Source: JBBDJG01 sp040880005
GTDB taxonomy: Bacteria > Actinomycetota > Thermoleophilia > Solirubrobacterales > JBBDJG01
Assembly: GCA_040880005.1 (NCBI GenBank)
Contig: JBBDJG010000001.1
Span: 1-52,614 of the forward strand
DNA length: 52,614 nt
Reading direction: 5' to 3'
Below are positions 40,670 to 48,648 of this stretch, one piece after another. Position 1 is the stretch's first letter. Each line of letters starts with the position of its first letter. Both the position numbers and the translations under genes were made by a program. The notes beneath the pieces were generated by a model. It did no database searches, had not been told where the DNA came from, and saw only the letters and a list, made by a program, of their open reading frames with translations.

Positions 40670-41911
40670 CTAAGCGGTTGCCCTCGCCGCCTCGGGCGCG
40701 GCCTTGGCCTTCCAGCGATTCAGCTCGCGCAAGGCGATAACCATCTTGTGCACCTCGTCCGGGCCGTCGGCGAGGCGCAGCATTCGTAGCGATCGCCACA
40801 TCACTGCCAGCGGCGTGTCGTCCGATACGCCGAGCGCGCCGTGCACCTGGATCGCGCGATCGAGCACGTCCATGCACACGTTCGCGGCCACGACCTTGAT
40901 CATCGAGATCTCGCGACGAGCGGCTCGCTTGCCCTCCGTATCCATCTTCCAGGCCGCATGCAGCACCATCAGCCGTGCTCCGTTGATCTCGATGCGCGAT
41001 TTGGCGACGAAGTCCTGAACGAACTGCTTGTCGGCGAGCGGCCCGCCGAAGGCGATCCGCTCGTTCGCCCGCTTGCACATCAACTCGAGCGCCCGCTCGG
41101 CCGCGCCGATCGCGCGCATGCAGTGGTGAATGCGGCCCGGGCCGAGCCGATCCTGCGCGATCTTGAACCCCTCGCCACGGCCACCGAGCAGATTGGATGC
41201 CGGTACGCGGCAGTCCTCGTAACGAACCTCGCAGTGGCCGGGCCCGCCGTCGTGACCCATCACCGAGACAGACCTAACGAGATCGAATCCGGGGGTATCG
41301 GTTGGGACGATGATCATGCTCGCGCGCAGATGCGGCGCCGCATCGGGCTCGGTCACGACCATCGCAATCGCGATCTCGGCTCCGACCGCCCCGGACGTGA
41401 ACCACTTGTGCCCGTTGATCACCCACTCGTCGCCGTCGAGGTCCGCGCGTGAGTGGATGTTGGTCGGGTCGGAGCCGGCCGTGTCCGGCTCGGTCATGGA
41501 GAAGCAGCTTCGCACGTGGTCGTTGAGCAGCGGCTCGAGCCATCGCTGCTTGTGCTCCTCGCTGCCGTGCTCGGCAAGGATCTCCATGTTGCCGGTGTCC
41601 GGGGCCGAGCAGTTGAAGACCATGGGAGCAATCAGGGTGCGACCCATGATCTCGCACAGCATCCCGTACTCCCAGTTCGTCAGCCCGGCTCCGTAGCGCT
41701 CGTCGGGCATGAACAGGTTCCAAAGTCCCTCGGCCCTCGCCCGTTCACGAAGTTCGACGATCACGTCGGGGTACACCTTGCCGGAGGTAACGGTGACCTC
41801 TTCGTCGAGCGCCCGCATCGCCTCCAGCTCGACCGGATACACGTGTTCATCCATGAAGGCCGACACGCGCTCGCTCAGCTCCTCGACCCTGGGGGATGGT
41901 GAAAAATCCAT
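40670..41911 (-). CDS. Acyl-CoA dehydrogenase
   Basis: FAD enzyme that oxidises acyl-CoA to trans-2-enoyl-CoA. The 413-aa protein has the N-terminal helical domain (LSERVSAFMDEHVYPVE), the middle beta domain (RSCFSMTEPDTAGSDPTNI, WVINGHKWFTSGAVGA), and the C-terminal helical domain (LGPGRIHHCMRAIGAAERALELM, AIQVHGALGVSDDTPLAVMWRSLRMLRLADGPDEVH in parts). It resembles the ACAD10/11-like group that acts on long or branched chains; the catalytic Glu is not certain from motif alone. Divergent from the enoyl-CoA hydratase gene (63 bp between starts), which would use its product. Confidence 0.92.
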   Translation of the reverse strand: MDFSPSPRVEELSERVSAFMDEHVYPVELEAMRALDEEVTVTSGKVYPDVIVELRERARAEGLWNLFMPDERYGAGLTNWEYGMLCEIMGRTLIAPMVFNCSAPDTGNMEILAEHGSEEHKQRWLEPLLNDHVRSCFSMTEPDTAGSDPTNIHSRADLDGDEWVINGHKWFTSGAVGAEIAIAMVVTEPDAAPHLRASMIIVPTDTPGFDLVRSVSVMGHDGGPGHCEVRYEDCRVPASNLLGGRGEGFKIAQDRLGPGRIHHCMRAIGAAERALELMCKRANERIAFGGPLADKQFVQDFVAKSRIEINGARLMVLHAAWKMDTEGKRAARREISMIKVVAANVCMDVLDRAIQVHGALGVSDDTPLAVMWRSLRMLRLADGPDEVHKMVIALRELNRWKAKAAPEAARATA

Positions 41912-41974
41912 CGCGGCGCAGGCTATCCGATCTCCGTCGCGCGTAGGATTAGGCGCCCTGCGAGAGGAGCTTCA

Positions 41975-42778
41975 ATGCCCAAAGTCTTGTATCGGAAGAG
42001 CGATCGCATCGCGTACGTCACGATCAACCGGCCCGAGGCCAAGAACGCGATCGATCCGGAGACACACGAGCTGCTGTGGCAGACGTGGGAGGACTACCGC
42101 GACGACGACTCGGTGGACGTCGCGATAGTCACCGGAACGGGAGACTCGTTCTGCGCCGGCGCAGACCTCAAGACCTTCATTCCACCGTGGATGGGTGCGA
42201 CGCCGCGACGGGTGCGCGACAACGTCGAGACCGGGCTCGGCGGGCTGACGCGCGGCCTGCACCGCATCTACAAGCCCGTGATCGCCGCGGTGAACGGTTG
42301 GGCGCTCGCTGGCGGGCTCGAGACGGCGCTCGCGTGCGATATCCGGATCGCCTCCGACCGCGCGATGTTCGGGTCCTTCGAGGCGCGCCGTGGCTATCAC
42401 CACGGGGACGGAGGAATCGTGCGCCTCGTCAACGTGTGTGGGTCCGGGATCGCGCTCGAGATGCTCCTGACCGCTGAGGCGATCGACGCTCAGCGAGCGT
42501 TGCAATGCAACCTCGTGTCCCGCGTGGTGCCGCACGAGCAGCTGATCGGAGAGGCCGAGAAGACGGCCCGTCAGATCCTGCGCAACAGCCAAGTCGCGGT
42601 GCGCTCCGCGAAAGAAACGATCCTGGACGTGATCGGGCGGCCACTCGACGATCAGCTTCGCATCGAGGCGCTGAACGGCTACTCGAGCGCGGACCCGAAG
42701 GAAACGCTGGCGCTGCTCGAACGCTTCTACGACAAGACCGACGCGGGTCGCGCCGGCACCCATCGAACCGATCTCTGA
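41975..42778 (+). CDS. Enoyl-CoA hydratase/isomerase family protein
   Basis: Crotonase-fold enzyme that hydrates or isomerises enoyl-CoA. The 267-aa protein has AYVTINRPEAKNAIDPETHE, the oxyanion-hole segment GTGDSFCAGADLKTF, KPVIAAVNGWALAGGLETALACDIRIAS (second oxyanion-hole Gly), and GYHHGDGGIVRLVNVCG. In classic hydratases two Glu residues are catalytic; here the first position falls at ETALACD and the second lies in the GDGG region, without the usual pair, so the reaction could be a different crotonase chemistry. The ATG has GAGAGG 9 bp upstream. TAGGAT at 41944 may be its -10 site. Confidence 0.88.
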   Translation: MPKVLYRKSDRIAYVTINRPEAKNAIDPETHELLWQTWEDYRDDDSVDVAIVTGTGDSFCAGADLKTFIPPWMGATPRRVRDNVETGLGGLTRGLHRIYKPVIAAVNGWALAGGLETALACDIRIASDRAMFGSFEARRGYHHGDGGIVRLVNVCGSGIALEMLLTAEAIDAQRALQCNLVSRVVPHEQLIGEAEKTARQILRNSQVAVRSAKETILDVIGRPLDDQLRIEALNGYSSADPKETLALLERFYDKTDAGRAGTHRTDL

Positions 42779-43566
42779 TGGCCCCAGGCCTCTCGGTCAC
42801 CGACTTGCGAAGGGTGCTCGATGCCTACGAGGCGATCGGGCGCCGCGACTTGGACGGCGTCATGGCCGTGCTGGGCGAGAACCCGACCATTCAGACTCAG
42901 ATTGAAACGCACGATGGCGTGGATGCGGTCGGGCACATGTTCGCCGAGGCGTTCGCGACCGAGTTTGTGCACGAACAGCAAGCGCTGTTGATAGATGGCG
43001 CCAGAGTCGTCGTCCTTAGCAGGATCGGCCTCGTCGGATGGTCATCGGGCATCCAGGCGGAGCAGGAAATCGTCGAGGTCTGGTCCGTCGACGGGCGCGG
43101 AAGCATCGGCATGCGAGTCATGGATCGCGAAGAGGGACTTCGCGAGACCGGCCTCGAGGAACGGGCCGCGCGGGTCGCCACGGTCTACGAGTCGTTCGAG
43201 GTGCTCAACCGGGGCGATTTCCAGGGCGCAAGCAACCTGTGGCTGCTGCATCCGGACATCGAGCTCCACCGAGGCGAGACTTCGCTCGAGACCGAGCCTG
43301 TGAGGGGAATCGAAGAGCTGGAGCGGTTCATGGAGCCTGACGTGTTCGAGAGCCAGTATTTAGAGCCTCGGCAGGTGATCGACGCCGGGGATCGAGCGGT
43401 CATATCACTGACCTTTCGCGTTCGCGCTGCCGGCAGCGGAATCGAGCTGGAGAATCGTGGCTACCAGGTGGCCACCCTGCGAGGCGGAAGGGTCGTGCGG
43501 CTTGAGATCTTTCAGGACCGCGACGCAGCGCTCGACATGCTATTCGAGCCGAGCACCGGCGGCTGA
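42778..43566 (+). CDS. Tandem SnoaL-like (NTF2 fold) protein
   Basis: A 262-aa protein with two consecutive SnoaL-like domains. The first (about 5-120) has LRRVLDAYEAIGRRDLDGVMAVL and a shortened beta-sheet; the second (about 130-255) has VATVYESFEVLNRGDFQGASNLW, HPDIELHRGE and RVRAAGSGIELENRGYQVATLRGGRVVRLEIFQDRDAALD. Members of this fold act as isomerases, cyclases, hydrolases or small-molecule binders, so no reaction is assigned. The ATG overlaps the hydratase stop by one base (TGATG), so they are co-translated; its 3' end overlaps the convergent glycosyltransferase by 55 bp. Confidence 0.8.
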   Translation: MAPGLSVTDLRRVLDAYEAIGRRDLDGVMAVLGENPTIQTQIETHDGVDAVGHMFAEAFATEFVHEQQALLIDGARVVVLSRIGLVGWSSGIQAEQEIVEVWSVDGRGSIGMRVMDREEGLRETGLEERAARVATVYESFEVLNRGDFQGASNLWLLHPDIELHRGETSLETEPVRGIEELERFMEPDVFESQYLEPRQVIDAGDRAVISLTFRVRAAGSGIELENRGYQVATLRGGRVVRLEIFQDRDAALDMLFEPSTGG

Positions 43567-44750
43567 CCGGCGCGACCGAAACGCCACTCGATCAGCGCCG
43601 CGGCTGTCGCGGCGCCGTCGTTCGCGGATGCCCACTGCGCCAGCTCGCGAGCGCGCGCGGCGAAGTCCGGCTCCTCCAGCCCACGCTGCACGACCCAACG
43701 CAGCATCGCGGCGGTCATCAGCCGTCGCGGCAGCGCGAGACCGGCGCCGGCCCACTGCAGGCGGGCGGCGTTCTCGGCCATATCGCCCGCGCCCGGAACC
43801 ACCACAACAGGCTTGCCGCAGGACAGCGCACGCGCCATCGTGCCGTGCCCACCGTGGCAGAGGACCAAGTCGGCGAGCGGCATCGTCTGCGAATACGAGA
43901 CCCATTCGACGAGGCGCGCGTTCGCCGGGACGGCGACACGTCCGGGCGGTGGGCGGCGGTTGTAGGTGGCGAGCACGCGCACGGGCAGGTTCGCAAGCGC
44001 GCGCAACGCCGTCACCAGCATCGTCTGTCGCTGATCCTGCGACGTGCTGGGAGCGACCAGAACCAGGGGCTTGTTTCCGGGTGGAGGGTCGGTCGGGCCG
44101 TGCGGCGGCTCCCAGACCAACGGCCCCGATACGTACACGTGATCGGGCCAGCGGCGCACGTATTCGAGCTGGGGAAACGTTGCGACCAGCGTCAGCTCGC
44201 GGCTCATACCGCCATATGAGTGTGGGGTGGGGGGTAGGCCGAGCCTGCGGCGCGTCTCGTTGAGCTGGTCGCGGCCGCGTGCGACGCCGAAATTCATCGG
44301 CTTGGACAGCGCCCGCCAAGCCGCCCGTCCGGCACGGCTGGTGGGCGGCATTGCGCCGAGGCCGTAGGCGGGGAGTCCCCGTTGCGTGGGTGGATACACG
44401 TGCGGGACCAACGTCGCGCGCGGTCGTCCTTCCAACTCGGCCGCCAGCGCGGGAGCGAGCGTGAGAATGTCGTTCACGACCACGTCGGGGGCGAATTCGC
44501 GCACGAGCGGCCGGGTCTCGGCCGTGGCTCGAACGACCGCTTCGTAGGGCTTCAGCGGATGCGAGCGGGTCGGAAAGACGTCGTACTCGGGCGAGGGGTC
44601 GAAGCCGATGCCTTCGCGCTCGACGTACGGCTGCCATCGCTTCCAGGTCTGCACCAGCACCTCGTGTTCGCGCTCGTGTAGCGCCCGGGCCAGCGCGATC
44701 GCCGGGAACGCGTGCCCCGGATCGCCGAAGGCGCCGATCAGGACACGCAC
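43512..44750 (-). CDS. UGT/MGT-like glycosyltransferase (GT1)
   Basis: GT-B inverting glycosyltransferase that transfers sugar from a nucleotide donor to a small lipophilic acceptor. The 412-aa protein has RVLIGAFGDPGHAFPAIALARAL at the N-terminus, with His/Asp catalytic candidates, and the C-terminal donor-binding signature LADLVLCHGGHGTMARALSCGKPVVVVPGAGDMAENAARLQWAG (seen in parts), the PSPG-like box of macrolide and sterol glycosyltransferases. The start is GTG 44750; the open frame runs further upstream with no relevant sequence. The 55-bp tail overlap with the SnoaL-like gene is supported by both coding frames. Confidence 0.87.
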   Translation of the reverse strand: MRVLIGAFGDPGHAFPAIALARALHEREHEVLVQTWKRWQPYVEREGIGFDPSPEYDVFPTRSHPLKPYEAVVRATAETRPLVREFAPDVVVNDILTLAPALAAELEGRPRATLVPHVYPPTQRGLPAYGLGAMPPTSRAGRAAWRALSKPMNFGVARGRDQLNETRRRLGLPPTPHSYGGMSRELTLVATFPQLEYVRRWPDHVYVSGPLVWEPPHGPTDPPPGNKPLVLVAPSTSQDQRQTMLVTALRALANLPVRVLATYNRRPPPGRVAVPANARLVEWVSYSQTMPLADLVLCHGGHGTMARALSCGKPVVVVPGAGDMAENAARLQWAGAGLALPRRLMTAAMLRWVVQRGLEEPDFAARARELAQWASANDGAATAAALIEWRFGRAGQPPVLGSNSMSSAASRS

Positions 44751-44769
44751 TCGAGCACCTCTCTGCCGA

Positions 44770-45828
44770 TCAGCCGGCGGGCGCCGGCTCGACAACGCCG
44801 GCAATCTCGGCAACCTCGCGCATCATGCGTAGGCGGGCGTCGATGGAATCGGCGACGGGTGAGATCATCAGAGTTCCGACCCCGGCGGCGCGGTAGGCAT
44901 CGAGTCGCTCGCGCACGAACTCGCTCGGCCCCGCGAGCGTCACCTGGTCGATCAACTCCACTGGTATCGCGGCCATCGCCTCGTCGTAGCGCTGATCGAG
45001 GTAGAGGTCCTGAATGCGCTTGGCGTCGTCTCCGTACCCGTAGCGGGTCACGAGCTGGTTGTAGAAGTTGCGATCGCGAGAGCCCATGCCGCCGATGTAG
45101 AGCGCGAGGAACGGGCGCATCAGATTGCGCGCGCTGTCGTGGTCGGAGTCGATCGCGAGTGAGACCATCGGCGCGATGTCGAAACCGTCGAGCGAGCGTC
45201 CGGCCCGCGCCACTCCCTCTTCGAGCGCCGGTCGGAACGTATCCATGTGTTCCGGGGAGAAGATCGTCGGCAGCCAACCGTCGGCGATCTCCGCCGTCAG
45301 CGCCGTGTTCTTGGGCCCTATCGCGGCGATGTAGATCGGGATGCGCTCCTGGACAGGCTTGATGATCAGCTTCAGCGGCCTGCCCTGCCCGCCGGGCAGC
45401 GGCAGTTTGTAGAACTCGCCGTCGAACGTGACGGTCTCGCGGCCGAGTGCCTTGCGCATGATCGCGACGTACTCGCGCGTGCGACCCAGCGGCTTGTCGA
45501 ACGGCTGACCGTGCCAACCTTCGACGACCTGAGGCCCCGAGATTCCGAGGCCGCAGATCATTCGCCCGCCGGAGATGTTGTCGAGCGTGGCCGCCGTCAT
45601 CGCGGTCATCGCGGGCGTGCGGGCTGGCATCTGGAAGATCCCCGACCCGATCCGAACGCGCTCGGTGTTGGAGGCCAGCCACGCCAGCACGGTGGCGGTG
45701 TCGGAGCCATAGGCCTCCGCCGCCCACACGGACTCGTACCCCAGCTCGTCGGCCGCCTGAGCCATCTGAAGCTGCTCCTCCCCGGAGACACCCAGACCCC
45801 AGTAGCCGACATGCAGTCCCAGTTTCAT
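44770..45828 (-). CDS. LLM class F420-dependent oxidoreductase
   Basis: Luciferase-like (TIM-barrel) oxidoreductase of the kind that uses deazaflavin F420 in actinobacteria. The 352-aa protein has MKLGLHVGYWGLG, AQAADELGYESVWAAEAYGSD, RIGSGIFQMPARTPAMTAMTAATLDNISGGRMICGLGISGPQVVEGWHG in sequence (N-terminal half), then PIYIAAIGPKNTALTAEIADGWLP and the C-terminal ISPVADSIDARLRMM. Such genes are multicopy, with substrates usually unknown. GGATCTGGAG before the ATG is the likely ribosome site. It ends 19 bp before the glycosyltransferase start, so the two may be one operon. Confidence 0.9.
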   Translation of the reverse strand: MKLGLHVGYWGLGVSGEEQLQMAQAADELGYESVWAAEAYGSDTATVLAWLASNTERVRIGSGIFQMPARTPAMTAMTAATLDNISGGRMICGLGISGPQVVEGWHGQPFDKPLGRTREYVAIMRKALGRETVTFDGEFYKLPLPGGQGRPLKLIIKPVQERIPIYIAAIGPKNTALTAEIADGWLPTIFSPEHMDTFRPALEEGVARAGRSLDGFDIAPMVSLAIDSDHDSARNLMRPFLALYIGGMGSRDRNFYNQLVTRYGYGDDAKRIQDLYLDQRYDEAMAAIPVELIDQVTLAGPSEFVRERLDAYRAAGVGTLMISPVADSIDARLRMMREVAEIAGVVEPAPAG

Positions 45829-46034
45829 GACTCCAGATCCTTTCTGGGGCGGCGCCGGAGGCGACCCCGATGAAAGTCCTCATTCGGTCTATTGAAAATC
45901 GCCTCAACTCCGATACAAGAAGGGTCCGTCCCACAGTCCGATCGCTCCAGGGCCTGCCCGGGGCCGGTCGAAGCTTATCCGAGGAGCTTTCGCATGCGGT
46001 CATCGCGTCCGGTCCGCTGTTTCAGGAGCCATAG
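45829..46034. other. Divergent intergenic region, LLM gene and unknown gene
   Basis: About 206 bp with a small GGCGCCGGAGGCGAC-type palindrome near 45851. AT-richer sequence at 45889-45905 (CTATTGAAAATCGCC) is the most promoter-like part. Nothing conclusive. Confidence 0.3.
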
Positions 46035-46610
46035 ATGATCCGACGCCGCAAGCGTTACGCGGAGCGGCTCGGGAGAGTCGTGGAGTCGCTGCCGTTCGAG
46101 ACTCAATCGGCGATGCTCGAGGGCCTGCGCCGTTACGACCGCGTAATCACCGGCGCGTACACCGACCGCGAGGGAGGTGTGTGCCCGATGCTCGCGGCTC
46201 ATCGTTGCGGCGGGCGCACCGACTACCGGTCCTTTGCTCGCGCATGGGATCGCTTCACGGGTGCCACGCGGCGGCCGCGAGCCGTCAGCGAGCGCGAGTT
46301 GCGCACGCTGACCGCGCAGCTCGAAGCCAGCGTGTGGAGGGAAGAGAAGCGTCGCGAGCTGGCGAGGCTTGCGCGCGAGTCAGTAGAGCATGGAGCGCGC
46401 CGGCACGCTGCCGAGTGTCAGCGTCGTTCGGGCAAAACGCGCGTCGCGCAGCAGCGGCTGCGCCAGTGGCTCGGTCCGTTCCGGCGCTGGGATCGCTATC
46501 GGGATACGGTCGCGCGGGTTTCGCGCGATCTCGAACGCAGTGGCCTGGTGGAGCTACGCGCCGAGATCGACCGTGCCCGGAGCGGCGAGCGCGATCTCGA
46601 ACGCGTCTAG
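46035..46610 (+). CDS. Conserved basic protein, function unknown
   Basis: A 191-aa protein rich in Arg and Glu. The first half has FETQSAMLEGLRRYDRVITGAYTDREGGVCPMLAAHRCGGRTDYRSFARAWDRFTG in segments: a C-P-M-L-A-A-H-R-C-G-G motif and the R-S-F-A-R-A-W-D-R-F stretch that I associate with hypothetical proteins of this bacterial group. The second half is helical and highly charged (SVWREEKRRELARLARE, RRWDRYRDTVARVSRDLERSG). No enzyme motif is evident. The two Cys in the central motif might bind metal or form a disulfide. ATG start; no good ribosome site is seen. Confidence 0.65.
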   Translation: MIRRRKRYAERLGRVVESLPFETQSAMLEGLRRYDRVITGAYTDREGGVCPMLAAHRCGGRTDYRSFARAWDRFTGATRRPRAVSERELRTLTAQLEASVWREEKRRELARLARESVEHGARRHAAECQRRSGKTRVAQQRLRQWLGPFRRWDRYRDTVARVSRDLERSGLVELRAEIDRARSGERDLERV

Positions 46611-46623
46611 CGAACTTGCACAG

Positions 46624-47769
46624 CTACTGCAGGCAGTTGTGGCCGAACTGCTTGTTCACGCCGACGATATCGCCGCCGGAGATCGAGCCACCTGCCGGTG
46701 GCGGCGTCCATTCAATGCCCCCAATGAAGCCCGCCCCGCGGTCGAAGGCCGGGTGGTAGTTGGCACGAACTCCTGAGGGATAGGCTGTCTGGTTCGGCGT
46801 TGACAGCGGGTCGTCGTAGTGGTCGAAATCGCCGGCAGTCGAATCGTTCGAGCCGAAGCGGGTCACCACGGCGGCTATGTCCCCGCCGCTCACCGAGCGA
46901 TCGCGGGCCAGAGTCGCTCCCTGGGGGACGTCGTAGAGATCCCAGAAGCTGTACGGGTCGCGTCTGCCGCCGAAGGCCTCCGACGGTCGTAGCTCCTGTG
47001 TCACCGAGCAGCCGTCCAGGTCGGGGTCCCACTGGTCCTTGGGCGGTATGTTCGTGTGTCCGCCCTCGGTGAGGTCGACCGGGATGTCATCGAAGTCGGG
47101 GTCAGACCCTGGGGGGCTGCAGTTGGGTTGGTTCAGGAAAATATCCGCCGTCGCCGTGACAGGGCTAGGGTGCGGAGCGTTGGCGAGGGTTGCCTTCACG
47201 TACATGTTTGGACCCAGCAGGGTGTTGGGCAGGCCGTCGAAGCAACCCTCGACGACTATCGTGTCGTCGCTCGGGTCGGGGGGCGTGCTGTTGTTGGAAT
47301 AGGTGCCCGACAGCGACGCGCGGGCGTCGTCGACATTGGCCAGATTGGAGATGGTCTCCGGCGATACCCAGGAGTTCGGCGGCGGCGAGCCAGCGTATCC
47401 GTCGCCGCAGCGAGCGGCTGGCGCGGGGGGACAGCTGCTCTGGTTGCCGGCGTCGTGGTAGTTCACGGTGAAGAACGGGCTATCCCAATAGCAGAAGAGC
47501 TGCGAGCTGATCGAGTTGCCTGGGAACCCGTTGATGACCCCTCTGCAATGGATGTAGATGCCCGGCGTCCCTCCCGGGTTGGGATGGAACTCAGAGGGCG
47601 CGAGCGTAAACAGCACGTCTCCGGCGAAGCCGCTGCCCCCCTGGTCTTCGAGGTGAGCGCTCGCCGGTGTCGTCCACGTAGGGGCAAGCACGAATGTGAT
47701 CGCCAGCGCGAACTGCAGCAGACGGCCGCAGCGCGACGAGCGGGACGTCGATGGTTCCAGATTGGCCAT
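46624..47769 (-). CDS. Secreted protein with two dockerin-like SGGDI repeats
   Basis: A 381-aa exported protein with a signal peptide (RLLQFALAITFVLAPTWTTPASA, cleavage about residue 38). The N-terminal part contains several Cys residues (likely disulfides) and a Pro/Ser-rich stretch. Two similar C-terminal modules contain SVSGGDIAAVVTRFGSND (about 300) and SISGGDIVGVNKQFGHNC (about 360), each preceded by a YDVP or EWTPPPAG segment. The Asp-containing loops resemble the dockerin/EF-hand-like repeats seen in extracellular proteins of related bacteria. A preceding DPYSFWDLYDVP motif marks the entry to the repeat part. Role unknown; surface or secreted. Confidence 0.72.
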   Translation of the reverse strand: MANLEPSTSRSSRCGRLLQFALAITFVLAPTWTTPASAHLEDQGGSGFAGDVLFTLAPSEFHPNPGGTPGIYIHCRGVINGFPGNSISSQLFCYWDSPFFTVNYHDAGNQSSCPPAPAARCGDGYAGSPPPNSWVSPETISNLANVDDARASLSGTYSNNSTPPDPSDDTIVVEGCFDGLPNTLLGPNMYVKATLANAPHPSPVTATADIFLNQPNCSPPGSDPDFDDIPVDLTEGGHTNIPPKDQWDPDLDGCSVTQELRPSEAFGGRRDPYSFWDLYDVPQGATLARDRSVSGGDIAAVVTRFGSNDSTAGDFDHYDDPLSTPNQTAYPSGVRANYHPAFDRGAGFIGGIEWTPPPAGGSISGGDIVGVNKQFGHNCLQ

Positions 47770-47819
47770 TTGGCGCGGCGAGCGTAACGCGTGGCTTGCG
47801 CCGAGTCAAGCTGGCGCGA

Positions 47820-48563
47820 TCACGCGAGCGCGCCCGACGCGAAGTCGGACGGGCGCACCATCATCACCTCGGGCACGATGCAGGCCGGCGAGAGCTTCAT
47901 CAGGCAGCGCACCATCCGCGCGACGTCGCTCGTCTTGATCATCTCCTCGGATTTGACCTGATCCTTCACCCAATCGGTCATCGCCGTATCGACGAACGCC
48001 GGACAGATCGCCGTGCAGCGCACGCCGTCGCCGGCCAGTTCCTTGCCGGTCGCCTCGGTCAGCGCGACCACGGCGGCCTTGGTGGCTGAGTAGGCGGCCA
48101 GGAACCCCTGCGGTCGCTTGCCGGCTATCGACGCCGTGTTGACGATCATCGAGCCGCCGTTCTGGCCGGCCTGCTTGAGCATCGGAATCGCCTCGCGTGT
48201 CATCAGATAGACGGCGCGCAGATTCACGTCGAGTTGCATGTCGAGTTGCTTCGTCCCGGCAGTCTCGATCGCTCCGGCGATGCCGACTCCGGCGTTGTTC
48301 ATCAGCAGGTCGATGCGCCCGTACCGCTCACCGTGCTCCGCAACGACACGCTTGATGTCATCCTCGTCGGCCATGTTGGCGGCGACGTGGTGAACGTCGA
48401 AGCCGGACCCGCGCAACTCCTCGGCGGCGTGCTCGAGCTTGTCGGGCCGCCGCGCGGCGATGGTCAAGCCGTAGCCGTCCTCGCCCAGCATGTAGGCAAC
48501 CGCGAGCCCGATGCCACTCGAACCTCCCGTTATCAACGCCGCCCTCTTGGTTGCTTGCGCCAC
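47820..48563 (-). CDS. Short-chain dehydrogenase/reductase
   Basis: Classical SDR of 247 aa: cofactor motif TGGSSGIGLAV (TGxxxGIG), DLLMNNAGVGIAG (NNAG), the catalytic Ser in VNTASIAGKRP, and YSATKAAV (YxxxK). The residue after the second beta-strand is AARRPDKLE, with Arg suggesting NADP(H) use. The C-terminus (PSDFASGALA) is somewhat shorter than in many family members. Substrate unknown. Separated from the secreted protein gene by 50 bp in the same orientation. Confidence 0.9.
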   Translation of the reverse strand: MAQATKRAALITGGSSGIGLAVAYMLGEDGYGLTIAARRPDKLEHAAEELRGSGFDVHHVAANMADEDDIKRVVAEHGERYGRIDLLMNNAGVGIAGAIETAGTKQLDMQLDVNLRAVYLMTREAIPMLKQAGQNGGSMIVNTASIAGKRPQGFLAAYSATKAAVVALTEATGKELAGDGVRCTAICPAFVDTAMTDWVKDQVKSEEMIKTSDVARMVRCLMKLSPACIVPEVMMVRPSDFASGALA

Positions 48564-48648
48564 TGCTCAACTCCTCTCGTTCCGATGCCCGAGCCGGTCA
48601 CGAGCATATGGCGTTTGAGGACGCCGCGTCCGATACCGTGGTGGTGAC

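Noticed and set aside
40434..41078. 214-aa minus frame ending AGLEPATFALTARHSAN
   Set aside because: Its end is the antisense of tRNA-Asn and the rest is a shadow of the acyl-CoA dehydrogenase gene.
43457..44263. 268-aa Arg/Ala-rich plus frame opposite the glycosyltransferase
   Set aside because: Antisense shadow with no motif, while the minus strand carries the GT1 signature.
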